Positions 1 through 6,351 of a stretch of 7,481 nt of DNA are shown here, piece after piece (within the stretch, counting starts at the first letter, position 1; the number at the start of each line of letters is the position of its first letter). The stretch covers positions 1-7,481 of the forward strand of contig DLWR01000168.1 in assembly GCA_003444795.1 (NCBI GenBank), read 5' to 3'. The notes under the pieces were generated by a model, which ran no database searches, was not told where the DNA came from, and was given only the letters and a program-made list of their open reading frames with translations. Both the position numbers and the translations under genes were made by a program. Source of the DNA: Cryomorphaceae bacterium. GTDB taxonomy: Bacteria > Bacteroidota > Bacteroidia > Flavobacteriales > Schleiferiaceae.

Positions 1-1
1 C

Positions 2-205
2 GATGCCCCAGTGGCTCCCGCCCGCAGCGCTGCACCCAATGCCCCCGCACCGGGCGCTCCTCGGACCCCCGTTACCACAGGTAAAAAGATTGGCCGAAAT
101 GACCTCGCCACCATTGCCAACATTGTCTCTGGAGAGAAAAAGCAGGTGAAATTCAAGGTAGCCGAGCCCTTGCTCTCGCAAGGTTGGACGTTGCTAAAGG
201 ATTGA
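2..205 (+). CDS. C-terminal fragment of a longer protein, possibly SecA
   Basis: The reading frame is open from the left edge (first full codon at position 2) to a TGA at 203-205, so this is the last 67 residues of a gene that begins outside the window. It starts with an Ala/Pro-rich, probably disordered stretch of about 20 residues. A compact basic tail follows, beginning KKIGRND and containing SGEKKQVKFK and AEPLLSQGW. In form this resembles the C-terminal tail of flavobacterial SecA, where a flexible linker leads to a GRN(D/E) motif. Here no Cys-rich zinc motif follows. If the assignment is right, the protein is the ATPase that drives Sec-dependent export. The assignment rests on memory of the tail pattern only; another protein with a Pro/Ala linker is possible. 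A GTG at 11 lies inside the frame but is unlikely to be a start, since the frame stays open upstream. The gene converges on the EnvC-like gene. Confidence 0.5.
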   Translation, partial: DAPVAPARSAAPNAPAPGAPRTPVTTGKKIGRNDLATIANIVSGEKKQVKFKVAEPLLSQGWTLLKD

Positions 206-227
206 GCTAGGAGAGGGCCCTTATCCA

Positions 228-259
228 GTTAACGGGTTGAAGGGTTAAAGCGTTTAAGG
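228..259. repeat. Four tandem degenerate octamers, GTTnAAGG type
   Basis: Four consecutive 8-base units lie head to tail with no spacer: GTTAACGG (228-235), GTTGAAGG (236-243), GTTAAAGC (244-251) and GTTTAAGG (252-259). The consensus is GTTnAAGG. A fifth unit, GTTAAAGG, is present on the opposite strand at 274-281 and can pair with the array. The units sit in the gap between two convergent genes. Function is unknown; the array may act in transcription termination or be a small non-coding repeat. Confidence 0.7.
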
Positions 260-283
260 GGTGGGCTTTTTGCCCTTTAACGC
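250..283. terminator. Possible bidirectional terminator hairpin between convergent genes
   Basis: GCGTTTAAGGG (250-260) can pair with CCCTTTAACGC (273-283) over 11 positions with one T-T mismatch, leaving a 12-base loop. The 3' arm covers the stop codon of the EnvC-like gene (277-279). The position between two convergent genes suits a shared terminator. Neither strand has a clear U-run directly after the stem, so it is not a textbook intrinsic terminator. The only T-run (267-271) lies in the loop. Confidence 0.35.
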
Positions 284-1542
284 CCCAGCCAGGGCTTTGG
301 ATCTTGGTTGTTGGTGTCCATCCAAAGTTCAAAGTGCAAGGTAGATTCGCCTGTTTCTGGGTCTGCCGCCACTTTGCCAATGGACTGCTTGGTCGTCACT
401 TTATCCCCTGTCTTCACGTAGACTTCTTCCAGGTTGGAATACACCGTGAAGTAATTACCATGCCGGATTAACACGACTCGATTGGCCCCTGGGATGCGCA
501 CGACCGTAGACACTTCCCCGTTAAAGACAGCCCGAACACCCGACTTACTCGGCGTGCCAATGTCCACCCCTGGGTTTTTAATGGTCACCCCTGAAGTGCC
601 TGGAACGGGGTTTTCCCCAAAATTTTGGGTGATAATTCCGCGTTCCACGGGCCATGGAAGTTTGCCTTTGTTGGATGCAAAGTCTTTCGCTAAGGCCGCG
701 CCTTCGGGAGTTAGGGCAAAGTAAGTCGATGAAGTGCCCGATTCCGTCGTGCTGCCGGGATTCTGGGCTTCCGCTTGCTTGCGAGCAGCTTCGCGCTGGC
801 GACGCAATTCATCTTGGATGATCTTCTGAATTTGCTTCTCGAGCTTTTGCAGTTCGCTACGCTTCTTTTTGATGTCCGTGGCGATTTGGCTTTCTTTCTT
901 TTTCAGCTTGGCTACCGCCGCTTCTTGCTCGCTCTTTTCCGCGACGAGCTCTTGCTTCTGGGCCAGTTCCTGACCGAGCAACTGGCGCTTTCGGCCCTGT
1001 TCCGCTTCAATGCCGGCAATGACTTTTGCCTTTTCTGCCTGAAGGGCCTTGATTTCTTCCACTTGGGTTTGGCGGAATCCACTGTACTGGCGCAGGAAGT
1101 AGAGGCGTTTGAGGGCTTGCTGCAAGTCGTCCGAGGCAAAGACAAAGGCCAAAGCACTGCTCGGCGTTCCGCGCTTTTGCGCTTCCCGAATCATGCCCGC
1201 ATACTTTTCCTTTAGCGTTTTAATCTCCCCATCTAGTCGGGCAATTTCATTTTTTTGGCGGCGAATTTCCCGGTCCGAATTTCCAATTTGCTGCTGGACG
1301 GTCCGAATCAACTCCTCCCGAGCCCGCACCTTCTTGTCGAGGGCGCGCACTTGTGACAGCGTGAGCTCTTTGTCTTTTTGGGTTTTTTTCAGGATACTGT
1401 TCGCAACATCAATTTCATCTTGAAGCTGCGTTTTGCGCTGTTCGAGCTTTTCCTTTTGGGTCGGTTGCTGCGCTGCCAATGTCAGGCTGAGCCCCACCAA
1501 GGCCAGCATCCAAAAGGCTTTTTTAGAACTCCACGCGCGCAT
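277..1542 (-). CDS. EnvC-like murein hydrolase activator (coiled coil plus degenerate LytM/M23 domain)
   Basis: The 421-residue protein has a signal peptide (basic start, hydrophobic 10-24, likely cleavage after Ala24 before QQ). A long charged coiled coil follows, roughly residues 28-255, and then a C-terminal LytM (peptidase M23) domain from about 280 to 421. This is the architecture of E. coli EnvC, which does not cut peptidoglycan but activates periplasmic amidases during cell separation. The metal site here is degenerate: the usual first His is Asn323 (KNPGVDIG), Asp327 is kept, the His of the YxHL motif is Asn370 (YSNL), and the HxH motif is Thr401-Leu-His403 (TLHFE). That argues for an activator or scaffold rather than an active endopeptidase. 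It is the last gene of the minus-strand operon. Its start overlaps the DUF4292 gene by 20 nt; Met12 (codon at 1509) would avoid the overlap but would cut off the basic part of the signal peptide. Many databases would name it a peptidoglycan DD-metallopeptidase family protein. Confidence 0.9.
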   Translation of the reverse strand: MRAWSSKKAFWMLALVGLSLTLAAQQPTQKEKLEQRKTQLQDEIDVANSILKKTQKDKELTLSQVRALDKKVRAREELIRTVQQQIGNSDREIRRQKNEIARLDGEIKTLKEKYAGMIREAQKRGTPSSALAFVFASDDLQQALKRLYFLRQYSGFRQTQVEEIKALQAEKAKVIAGIEAEQGRKRQLLGQELAQKQELVAEKSEQEAAVAKLKKKESQIATDIKKKRSELQKLEKQIQKIIQDELRRQREAARKQAEAQNPGSTTESGTSSTYFALTPEGAALAKDFASNKGKLPWPVERGIITQNFGENPVPGTSGVTIKNPGVDIGTPSKSGVRAVFNGEVSTVVRIPGANRVVLIRHGNYFTVYSNLEEVYVKTGDKVTTKQSIGKVAADPETGESTLHFELWMDTNNQDPKPWLGR

Positions 1543-2335
1543 AGCCCGAAGGTAGGGTAAAGGGGAAACTCAGCGAAGCGGCTTGCCAGCCTTCTTGACT
1601 CGGTTCAAACACCAATCGTCCTTCCATTCCTGAGCCCTTAAACTCAGCGGTCCAACTGCCTGCAGTGCCATAGTCCACGCGGGCTTGGGCCTGTATGGCG
1701 TCCACACGGAGTTCTTGGGAGAGCAAGCGATGGGGCGCTTCCTGGGTCAGCACCAAGGTCAATTGTCCCTCGTATTCGCCTCGTTTGACGGGATAGCGCA
1801 CCGTCCATAGGGTCTGCTGGCCGTCCGAAGAGGCCGTTAGATTCATCCCCACCACAGAGGTCGGCAGCGCAATGGGCTGTGCCGTGAGGAGGTGGATGAG
1901 GTCCCAAGTGCTTACGGGTAGGCCGGCATCCGCCATTCGGGAAATAGGTTCAGCCAGCACTTTGTTTACGATGTGGGCGTAGCCTTGGACGCTGTCGGCG
2001 TCTACTTGAACGCGGGCCAACTTGAGTCCCACAAAGGGGTCTGCAATGTCCAACCACACCAAAGGGGCTTCAGGGTCTACGCTGAGGCGAATTTCAAGAC
2101 GCGCCTTCTGGCTGGAACCTGGGTAATCGACTTGGGCGGATCCTTTGGCGCGGTAATAGAGCGCTTCCCATTCAAATGCATCGAACTGTGCGTTCAGCGC
2201 GTCGAGGACGATGGCTTCATTGGAGCGAGGGGGAGGCGTATCCAAGGCAATTTCCTTTGGGGTCTTTCGCCAAGCACCACAGCTCGCCAGCAAGAGGCTC
2301 ATCGCCGTCAAGAAGAGGAGGGAAAGACGGTTCAT
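1523..2335 (-). CDS. DUF4292 family lipoprotein
   Basis: The 270-residue protein begins with a lipoprotein signal peptide whose lipobox is LASC, with Cys19 as the predicted lipidated residue. It would therefore be anchored in a membrane facing the periplasm, probably the outer membrane. The rest is rich in beta-strand-like segments. It ends in FPFTLPSGYARVEF, which matches the FPxxxPxGYxR-type ending I recall for DUF4292 proteins of flavobacteria. The family is of unknown function. Its size, lipid anchor and beta-rich pattern recall the LolA/LolB lipoprotein-carrier fold, but that is inference. The start codon overlaps the TPR gene's stop as ATGA (2332-2335), suggesting translational coupling; the 3' end overlaps the EnvC-like gene by 20 nt. 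The constant linkage of this family to an EnvC-like gene suggests a role in envelope assembly. Confidence 0.85.
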   Translation of the reverse strand: MNRLSLLFLTAMSLLLASCGAWRKTPKEIALDTPPPRSNEAIVLDALNAQFDAFEWEALYYRAKGSAQVDYPGSSQKARLEIRLSVDPEAPLVWLDIADPFVGLKLARVQVDADSVQGYAHIVNKVLAEPISRMADAGLPVSTWDLIHLLTAQPIALPTSVVGMNLTASSDGQQTLWTVRYPVKRGEYEGQLTLVLTQEAPHRLLSQELRVDAIQAQARVDYGTAGSWTAEFKGSGMEGRLVFEPSQEGWQAASLSFPFTLPSGYARVEF

Positions 2336-4038
2336 ATGGAGGATTTAAGTACGGGCGTTTGGAGCAATTGACGACGCACAGCATCTACATCTTCAAGTTT
2401 CGCGCCAAGCTCATATGCTTTGACCAGAAAGGACTCCATGTCTTCTTTTCGGCCCAAATGGTAGGAAATAGCGGCCGCATGCATACAGGCATCGGCACTT
2501 TTTTCACCCCCAAATTTCAGGCAGGATTCCATGCAGGAAGCGGCCTTGGCCCACTTGCCTTGCTGCATAAAGACGAAGGCTTTGGTGTCCCAGTAGTTGG
2601 GATTTTCGGGCTGATCTTTCAACGCGGCCTCCACCATGGTCAGCGCGTCGTCTAAACGCACCCCAAAAGCGCCTAAGTAGTAGGCGTAGTTGTTTTTTGC
2701 TTGCGCGTGGTCCGGGAAGAAAAGCAAGAGGCGATCCAGGGAGGCTGACATGTTTTCCAAGTCCCCGGTATGAAAGAACGCCGTGCCCAATCGGAAGTAG
2801 TACTCCGGCGCCAACGGGCTGTTGCCCTGATACTGGGATTGGCTCCGCTTAAGCCCCAATTGAAAAATGGTAATGGCCTGCCCGGATTGTCCGTTCATAT
2901 CCAAGGCTGTTCCAAGCAGGAGGGGTGCGCGCTCGTGATCGGGAAAGGCCTCATTGGCCGCAAATGCCGTCGCCAAATAGCCTGCCAGATCTCTCAATTC
3001 ATGACGGGTAACCGAAATATTCTCGTAGACTTCCCATCGGGAACCGTTTGGCAGGGTCAGGCTGTGTTCGTAGGCCTCGACGGCCTCGCGCTTATCGCCG
3101 TGGTAGACCAACACATCGCCTCGAACGCGGGCCAAAAGGGCCGATTCTGGACGGGCCTCGCAGGCCAGAGCCGAGAGTCGAAGATTTCCCTGCCAAGCAA
3201 TGTGGTCTGGCGGCAATTCCGCTCCCTGAAGCTCCTCCAGGATGACTCCAAAATCTTGTGCGATGGCCTCTTCGGAGAAGTCGGGATTTCGGTAGATGGC
3301 CTCAAAGGCCTCCGCTGATTCTTCCTCGCGTTCGCGGCCTTGCAAGAATTTAGCGCGGGCCAGTTGAACGCCTAGGGCATCGGGGAAGCGCTTTTGGAGC
3401 AAGGACAGCGCCACATAGGCCTCATGGTCCAAGCCAAAGTCATTGAGCAGCAAACTGTAGCGAATGCCTGCATCGATTTCAAACTCCGGGTACTTGAAGA
3501 GGCGCGCCATATTCGCCAAGGCAGAATCCGCATCCCCCATGTTGGCGTAAAGGTTGGAAATGGCGACGGAGCGTTCCATGTTGGGCGGCAAGAAGCGGTC
3601 GCCGGCCTTCAAAAAAAAGACGGCACTCTCCAAATCTCCATGCAAGTAGGCTGTTTGGGCGCAGACCGAAATCACCTCTTCGTCCACACAATCTCCGCCT
3701 AGGAAGAGGCGGAACCGGCCCAAGCGCATGAGTTCCTCGTTATTTCCCAGGATGCGCTCGATGTTGAACCAAACGGCTAGATCTTGGGGGTTGACTTGGC
3801 CTGCTTTAACGCGCTTTTCAATACGCGTTTTTGCCTTTTCGAACAGCTTCAGTGGCTTCCCTTTTTGGCCCTCTTCCAACAACTCCTGCATGGCATTCAT
3901 TCCGCCATAGTAGAGGTTAAGCGCCTTGAGATCTTGAGAAACGTACGTGGCGCCTTGGGCATCTGGCACCTGCTGCGCCTGTAGGGAGGTGCTCAAACCA
4001 AGGGCCAACAAAAGCCCAAAAACCCACCTCCTGCGCAT
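2332..4038 (-). CDS. Secreted tetratricopeptide-repeat protein
   Basis: This 568-residue protein has a signal peptide (RRR at residues 2-4, hydrophobic core about 5-18, likely cleavage after Ala21 before QQ), so it should act in the periplasm or at the outer membrane. The mature part is almost entirely helical with TPR-like helix pairs. The clearest run from about residue 415 includes YYFRLGTAFFHTGDLE, NNYAYYLGAFG and YWDTKAFVFMQQGKWAKA, the last being a near-canonical TPR. No catalytic domain is visible, so a scaffolding or protein-binding role is inferred. It starts 1 nt after the nucleotidyltransferase stop and ends in an ATGA overlap with the DUF4292 gene, so the three are almost surely co-transcribed. 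The partner is unknown. Confidence 0.88.
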   Translation of the reverse strand: MRRRWVFGLLLALGLSTSLQAQQVPDAQGATYVSQDLKALNLYYGGMNAMQELLEEGQKGKPLKLFEKAKTRIEKRVKAGQVNPQDLAVWFNIERILGNNEELMRLGRFRLFLGGDCVDEEVISVCAQTAYLHGDLESAVFFLKAGDRFLPPNMERSVAISNLYANMGDADSALANMARLFKYPEFEIDAGIRYSLLLNDFGLDHEAYVALSLLQKRFPDALGVQLARAKFLQGREREEESAEAFEAIYRNPDFSEEAIAQDFGVILEELQGAELPPDHIAWQGNLRLSALACEARPESALLARVRGDVLVYHGDKREAVEAYEHSLTLPNGSRWEVYENISVTRHELRDLAGYLATAFAANEAFPDHERAPLLLGTALDMNGQSGQAITIFQLGLKRSQSQYQGNSPLAPEYYFRLGTAFFHTGDLENMSASLDRLLLFFPDHAQAKNNYAYYLGAFGVRLDDALTMVEAALKDQPENPNYWDTKAFVFMQQGKWAKAASCMESCLKFGGEKSADACMHAAAISYHLGRKEDMESFLVKAYELGAKLEDVDAVRRQLLQTPVLKSSI

Positions 4039-4039
4039 A

Positions 4040-5047
4040 TTACCCCTCCAAACGGCTGTAATCTCCCAAGCTCAACGCCCGGAAGCTGCCGTCAATATGG
4101 GCATGCTGTCCAATCATGGAGTTGTGCAGGGTGATGTTCATGATAGCGGTATGGCTTCCAATGATGCAGTCGCGCAAGGTGCTATTCTCCACCGTGGTAT
4201 TTGCGCCAATGCTGACGTAGGGGCCTACCGTAGAGCCTACAATTTTTGCGCCAGGACCGATGAAGCAGGGTTCGAGTATGGTTGAATTTTCCACGTGCGC
4301 ATCCGCTGACACTAGGGTTTCCTCGTCCTTGACAAAGTCCAAAATGCGGCCATTCGTCTCCACGGTCACGTCCTTGTTGCCGCAGTCCATCCAAGCGTCC
4401 ACTTGGCCAGGAACCATGCGAAGGCCGTCGTTTTTCATATTCTCCAGAGCGTGGGTCAATTGGTATTCGCCGCCGCCCTTGATGTCGTTGTCAATGAGGT
4501 ACTGGAGTTCCTTTTTCAGGCGGGCTCCGTCTTTGAAGTAGTATATGCCAATGATGGCCAAGTCGCTGATGAACTCCTGGGGCTTCTCCACAAAATCCGT
4601 GATGCCGCCATCCTCGCTCAATTTTACGACGCCAAAGGGCCGAGGGTCTTCCACTTGGTTCACCCAAATCACCGCGTCGGCTGAAGCATCGAGCTGGAAC
4701 TTGGCGCGGAAGAGGGTATCTGCAAAGGCGACCACGCAAGGACCCTCCAAGGCCTCTTCTGCGCAAAGCACCGCGTGGCCCGTTCCCAAGGGCTTTTCTT
4801 GGTAGTGAATGCTGCCTTTTGCTCCGAGGCCTTCTGCCACATTCACGAGCATGTTTTCCACCTCACTGCCAAAGTCACCTACTACATACGCAATGCGGTT
4901 GAGGTCACTGCCTACAATCTTGGCAATGTCTTCCACCAAGCGCTGTACAATGGGCTTTCCCGCAACGGGCAACAAGGGTTTGGCTGTTGTCAACGTATGA
5001 GGGCGAAGTCGCGAGCCACGGCCCGCCATGGGAATGATAATGTTCAT
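4040..5047 (-). CDS. Sugar-phosphate nucleotidyltransferase with C-terminal left-handed beta-helix
   Basis: The 335-residue enzyme would join an NTP to a sugar 1-phosphate, giving an NDP-sugar for surface glycan synthesis. The nucleotide-binding signature is at the N-terminus (GRGSR, residues 9-13, then Lys23 in KPLLPVAGKP). Further hallmarks are LGTGHA (87-92), Asp110 in FADT (probable metal ligand), EKP (154-156), GGEYQLT (192-198) and Asp221 in WMDCG. This set matches RmlA/GlmU-type transferases. From about residue 250 to 330 isoleucine/valine-rich hexapeptides (for example FIGPGAKIVGSTVG) form a short left-handed beta-helix, as in long-form glucose-1-phosphate thymidylyltransferases. The exact sugar and NTP cannot be told from sequence, and no acyltransferase catalytic His is evident. 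It is separated from dut by 86 nt with a possible promoter and from the TPR gene by 1 nt. The window shows no other NDP-sugar pathway gene. Confidence 0.9.
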   Translation of the reverse strand: MNIIIPMAGRGSRLRPHTLTTAKPLLPVAGKPIVQRLVEDIAKIVGSDLNRIAYVVGDFGSEVENMLVNVAEGLGAKGSIHYQEKPLGTGHAVLCAEEALEGPCVVAFADTLFRAKFQLDASADAVIWVNQVEDPRPFGVVKLSEDGGITDFVEKPQEFISDLAIIGIYYFKDGARLKKELQYLIDNDIKGGGEYQLTHALENMKNDGLRMVPGQVDAWMDCGNKDVTVETNGRILDFVKDEETLVSADAHVENSTILEPCFIGPGAKIVGSTVGPYVSIGANTTVENSTLRDCIIGSHTAIMNITLHNSMIGQHAHIDGSFRALSLGDYSRLEG

Positions 5048-5075
5048 GCTGTTGGAGCTATCGGTTTTGGTGTGT

Positions 5076-5083
5076 TAAAGGTA
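5076..5083 (-). promoter_or_regulatory. Possible internal promoter, -7 box TACCTTTA
   Basis: In the 86-base gap between dut and the nucleotidyltransferase the minus strand reads TACCTTTA, seven of eight bases of the Bacteroidota -7 box TAnnTTTG. It lies 28 nt upstream of the ATG, which would leave a short leader. No TTG sits at the usual 19-21 nt further upstream (candidates are about 10 and 26 nt away), so the -33 element is weak. The operon may be re-initiated here. Confidence 0.35.
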
Positions 5084-5133
5084 CAACGCAGAGCAAGGCA
5101 GTTTTTGGCCAAGTTCTGTTCGTTCCGAAGCAC

Positions 5134-5568
5134 TTAGCGCTTGCCCGAATGCCCAAAGCCCCCTTCGCCACGCGCCGTTTCATCCAAAGTTTCCACGGGG
5201 GTCCAGGTGAAGCGTTCGTAGCGGGCCACCACCAATTGCGCAATGCGATCCCCTGGGGCGACCACAAAGTCTTCTTTCCCGTGGTTGATGAGGATTACTC
5301 CAACGTCTCCACGGTAGTCTGCATCTATGGTTCCTGGGCTGTTCAACACCGTAATGCCGTGCTTGTACGCCAAACCAGAGCGCGGGCGAACCTGCGCCTC
5401 CAGGCCCTGGGGCAAGGCGACGTGAAGCCCGGTAGGAATGAGTCGCCGCTCTCCCGGCTGCAAGGTGACTGCCTCCTCCAAGTGCGCACGAAGGTCCATG
5501 CCCGCGCTGTCGAGGGTGGCAAATTCGGGCAGGGGGTTGTTGGAGCGGTTGACAATTTGAATGTCCAT
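5134..5568 (-). CDS. dut: dUTP diphosphatase (trimeric dUTPase)
   Basis: The 144-residue protein is the normal length for a homotrimeric dUTPase, which hydrolyses dUTP to dUMP and pyrophosphate. This keeps uracil out of DNA and feeds dTMP synthesis in the cytoplasm. All five family motifs are visible in order: motif [11 protein letters not shown] (20-29), motif II RPRSGLA (61-67), motif [13 protein letters not shown] (79-88) with the catalytic Asp82, motif [12 protein letters not shown] (105-114), and motif [11 protein letters not shown] (133-142), the flexible P-loop-like lid. Nothing essential is missing. It starts 3 nt after the flippase stop, so it is co-transcribed with it. Its placement among envelope genes is common in Bacteroidota and probably does not mean a shared function. 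Confidence 0.97.
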   Translation of the reverse strand: MDIQIVNRSNNPLPEFATLDSAGMDLRAHLEEAVTLQPGERRLIPTGLHVALPQGLEAQVRPRSGLAYKHGITVLNSPGTIDADYRGDVGVILINHGKEDFVVAPGDRIAQLVVARYERFTWTPVETLDETARGEGGFGHSGKR

Positions 5569-5571
5569 GCG

Positions 5572-6345
5572 TCAGTTTCTTGGGGATTTACGGCGGAGAA
5601 GGTCGCGTTCGGCATACAGCACGATGGCGATCATAGCGAACGAACACAGGATAGAGGGCCACACCAGGGTCATGGAGAAGAAGGCGGCAATTCGGCCCAG
5701 CACCGCGGCGGCCCCCACATAGATCGCTAAGCGCCCAAACGAATAGGGCACGGGATAATGGTACTGCCCTAGGATCAAGCTCAAAAGCGCCATCGCCACA
5801 TAACTCGCCAAGGTCGTCCAAGCAGCCCCCAGAATGCCGACCCGCGGAATCCAATAGAGGTTTCCCAGCACCGTGATGGCAAAACCGGTGAGGGTGATGT
5901 AGAGGCCCATGCGCGTTTGGTCCGACAGCTTGTACCACATGGAAATTTGGGTATTCATGGATAAAAACACGTTGGCCAACAGGAGGAAGTAGAGGATAGG
6001 CAGGCTGTCCCAGTACTTGGCGTCGATGAAGTATTTAATGCCGCCGAGGCCCGCCAAAACGAGGACCATTCCGATGCTTAAGATGCCGGTAAAGAGCCGC
6101 AGGACATCTGCGAGTTGTTGCCGCGTTTGATCCGATTGCTTGAAAAAGAAGGGCTCTGCTGCAAAACGAAAGGCCTGGTTGAAGAGGATGATAAAAATGG
6201 ACAGTTTGTAGATGGCCGAATACGTGCCCACCGCCTCTTTAGCCTCGCTCAAGGGCATGAGGTACTCTATAAAGAATCGGTCCGCCATCTCGTTCGCCAC
6301 GCCGGGTAGCCCAGCCAACAACAGGGGAAACCCAAACGCCAGCAT
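5572..6345 (-). CDS. C-terminal half of a split polysaccharide/lipid flippase (MOP superfamily)
   Basis: This 257-residue segment is very hydrophobic, with about six predicted membrane helices. It opens with FGFPLLLAGLPGVANEMADR, which matches the start of the second half of Wzx/RfbX-type flippases, a motif that normally lies in the middle of the protein. It lies in the same frame as the upstream half and is separated from it by only a TAA and one ATT codon, so together they make a normal 474-residue flippase. The ATG at 6345 is the first possible restart after the stop (TAA ATT ATG), with A/T-rich bases just before it. Reinitiation could make it a separate polypeptide, but no ribosome-binding site is evident. 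Family members move lipid-linked oligosaccharides across the inner membrane. It ends 3 nt before dut. Either the gene is broken, the two halves work together, or the stop is a sequence error. Confidence 0.8.
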   Translation of the reverse strand: MLAFGFPLLLAGLPGVANEMADRFFIEYLMPLSEAKEAVGTYSAIYKLSIFIILFNQAFRFAAEPFFFKQSDQTRQQLADVLRLFTGILSIGMVLVLAGLGGIKYFIDAKYWDSLPILYFLLLANVFLSMNTQISMWYKLSDQTRMGLYITLTGFAITVLGNLYWIPRVGILGAAWTTLASYVAMALLSLILGQYHYPVPYSFGRLAIYVGAAAVLGRIAAFFSMTLVWPSILCSFAMIAIVLYAERDLLRRKSPRN

Positions 6346-6348
6346 AAT

Positions 6349-6351
6349 TTA
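6349..6351 (-). other. In-frame TAA stop interrupting the flippase gene
   Basis: The minus strand reads GCC ACA TGG TAA ATT ATG CTG, and the frame is open on both sides. One base change (from CAA, AAA, GAA or others) would explain the stop; no indel is needed. TAA is used as a normal terminator by four other genes here (EnvC-like, DUF4292, nucleotidyltransferase, dut), so a reassigned code is unlikely. Confidence 0.9.

Noticed and set aside
263..275. Short GGGC-TTTTT-GCCC hairpin as an intrinsic terminator
   Set aside because: The stem is only four pairs and the T-run lies in the loop rather than after the stem; the longer 250-283 hairpin is the better candidate.
2176..2655. Long plus-strand open frame of 159 codons
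   Set aside because: It lies antisense to the DUF4292 and TPR genes, has no family resemblance and no start context, and is a frame shadow of GC-rich coding sequence.
2770..3318. 182-codon plus-strand open frame within the TPR gene
   Set aside because: It lies entirely antisense to a well-supported gene, and its translation is a low-complexity mixture with no recognisable domain.
5149..5730. 193-codon plus-strand open frame over dut and the flippase end
   Set aside because: All five dUTPase motifs are on the minus strand here; the plus frame has no motif and straddles two real genes.
6349..6351. Stop-codon reassignment or selenocysteine/pyrrolysine-type recoding at the flippase TAA
   Set aside because: TAA ends four other genes in the window, the codon is not TGA or TAG, and no recoding structure is evident after it.
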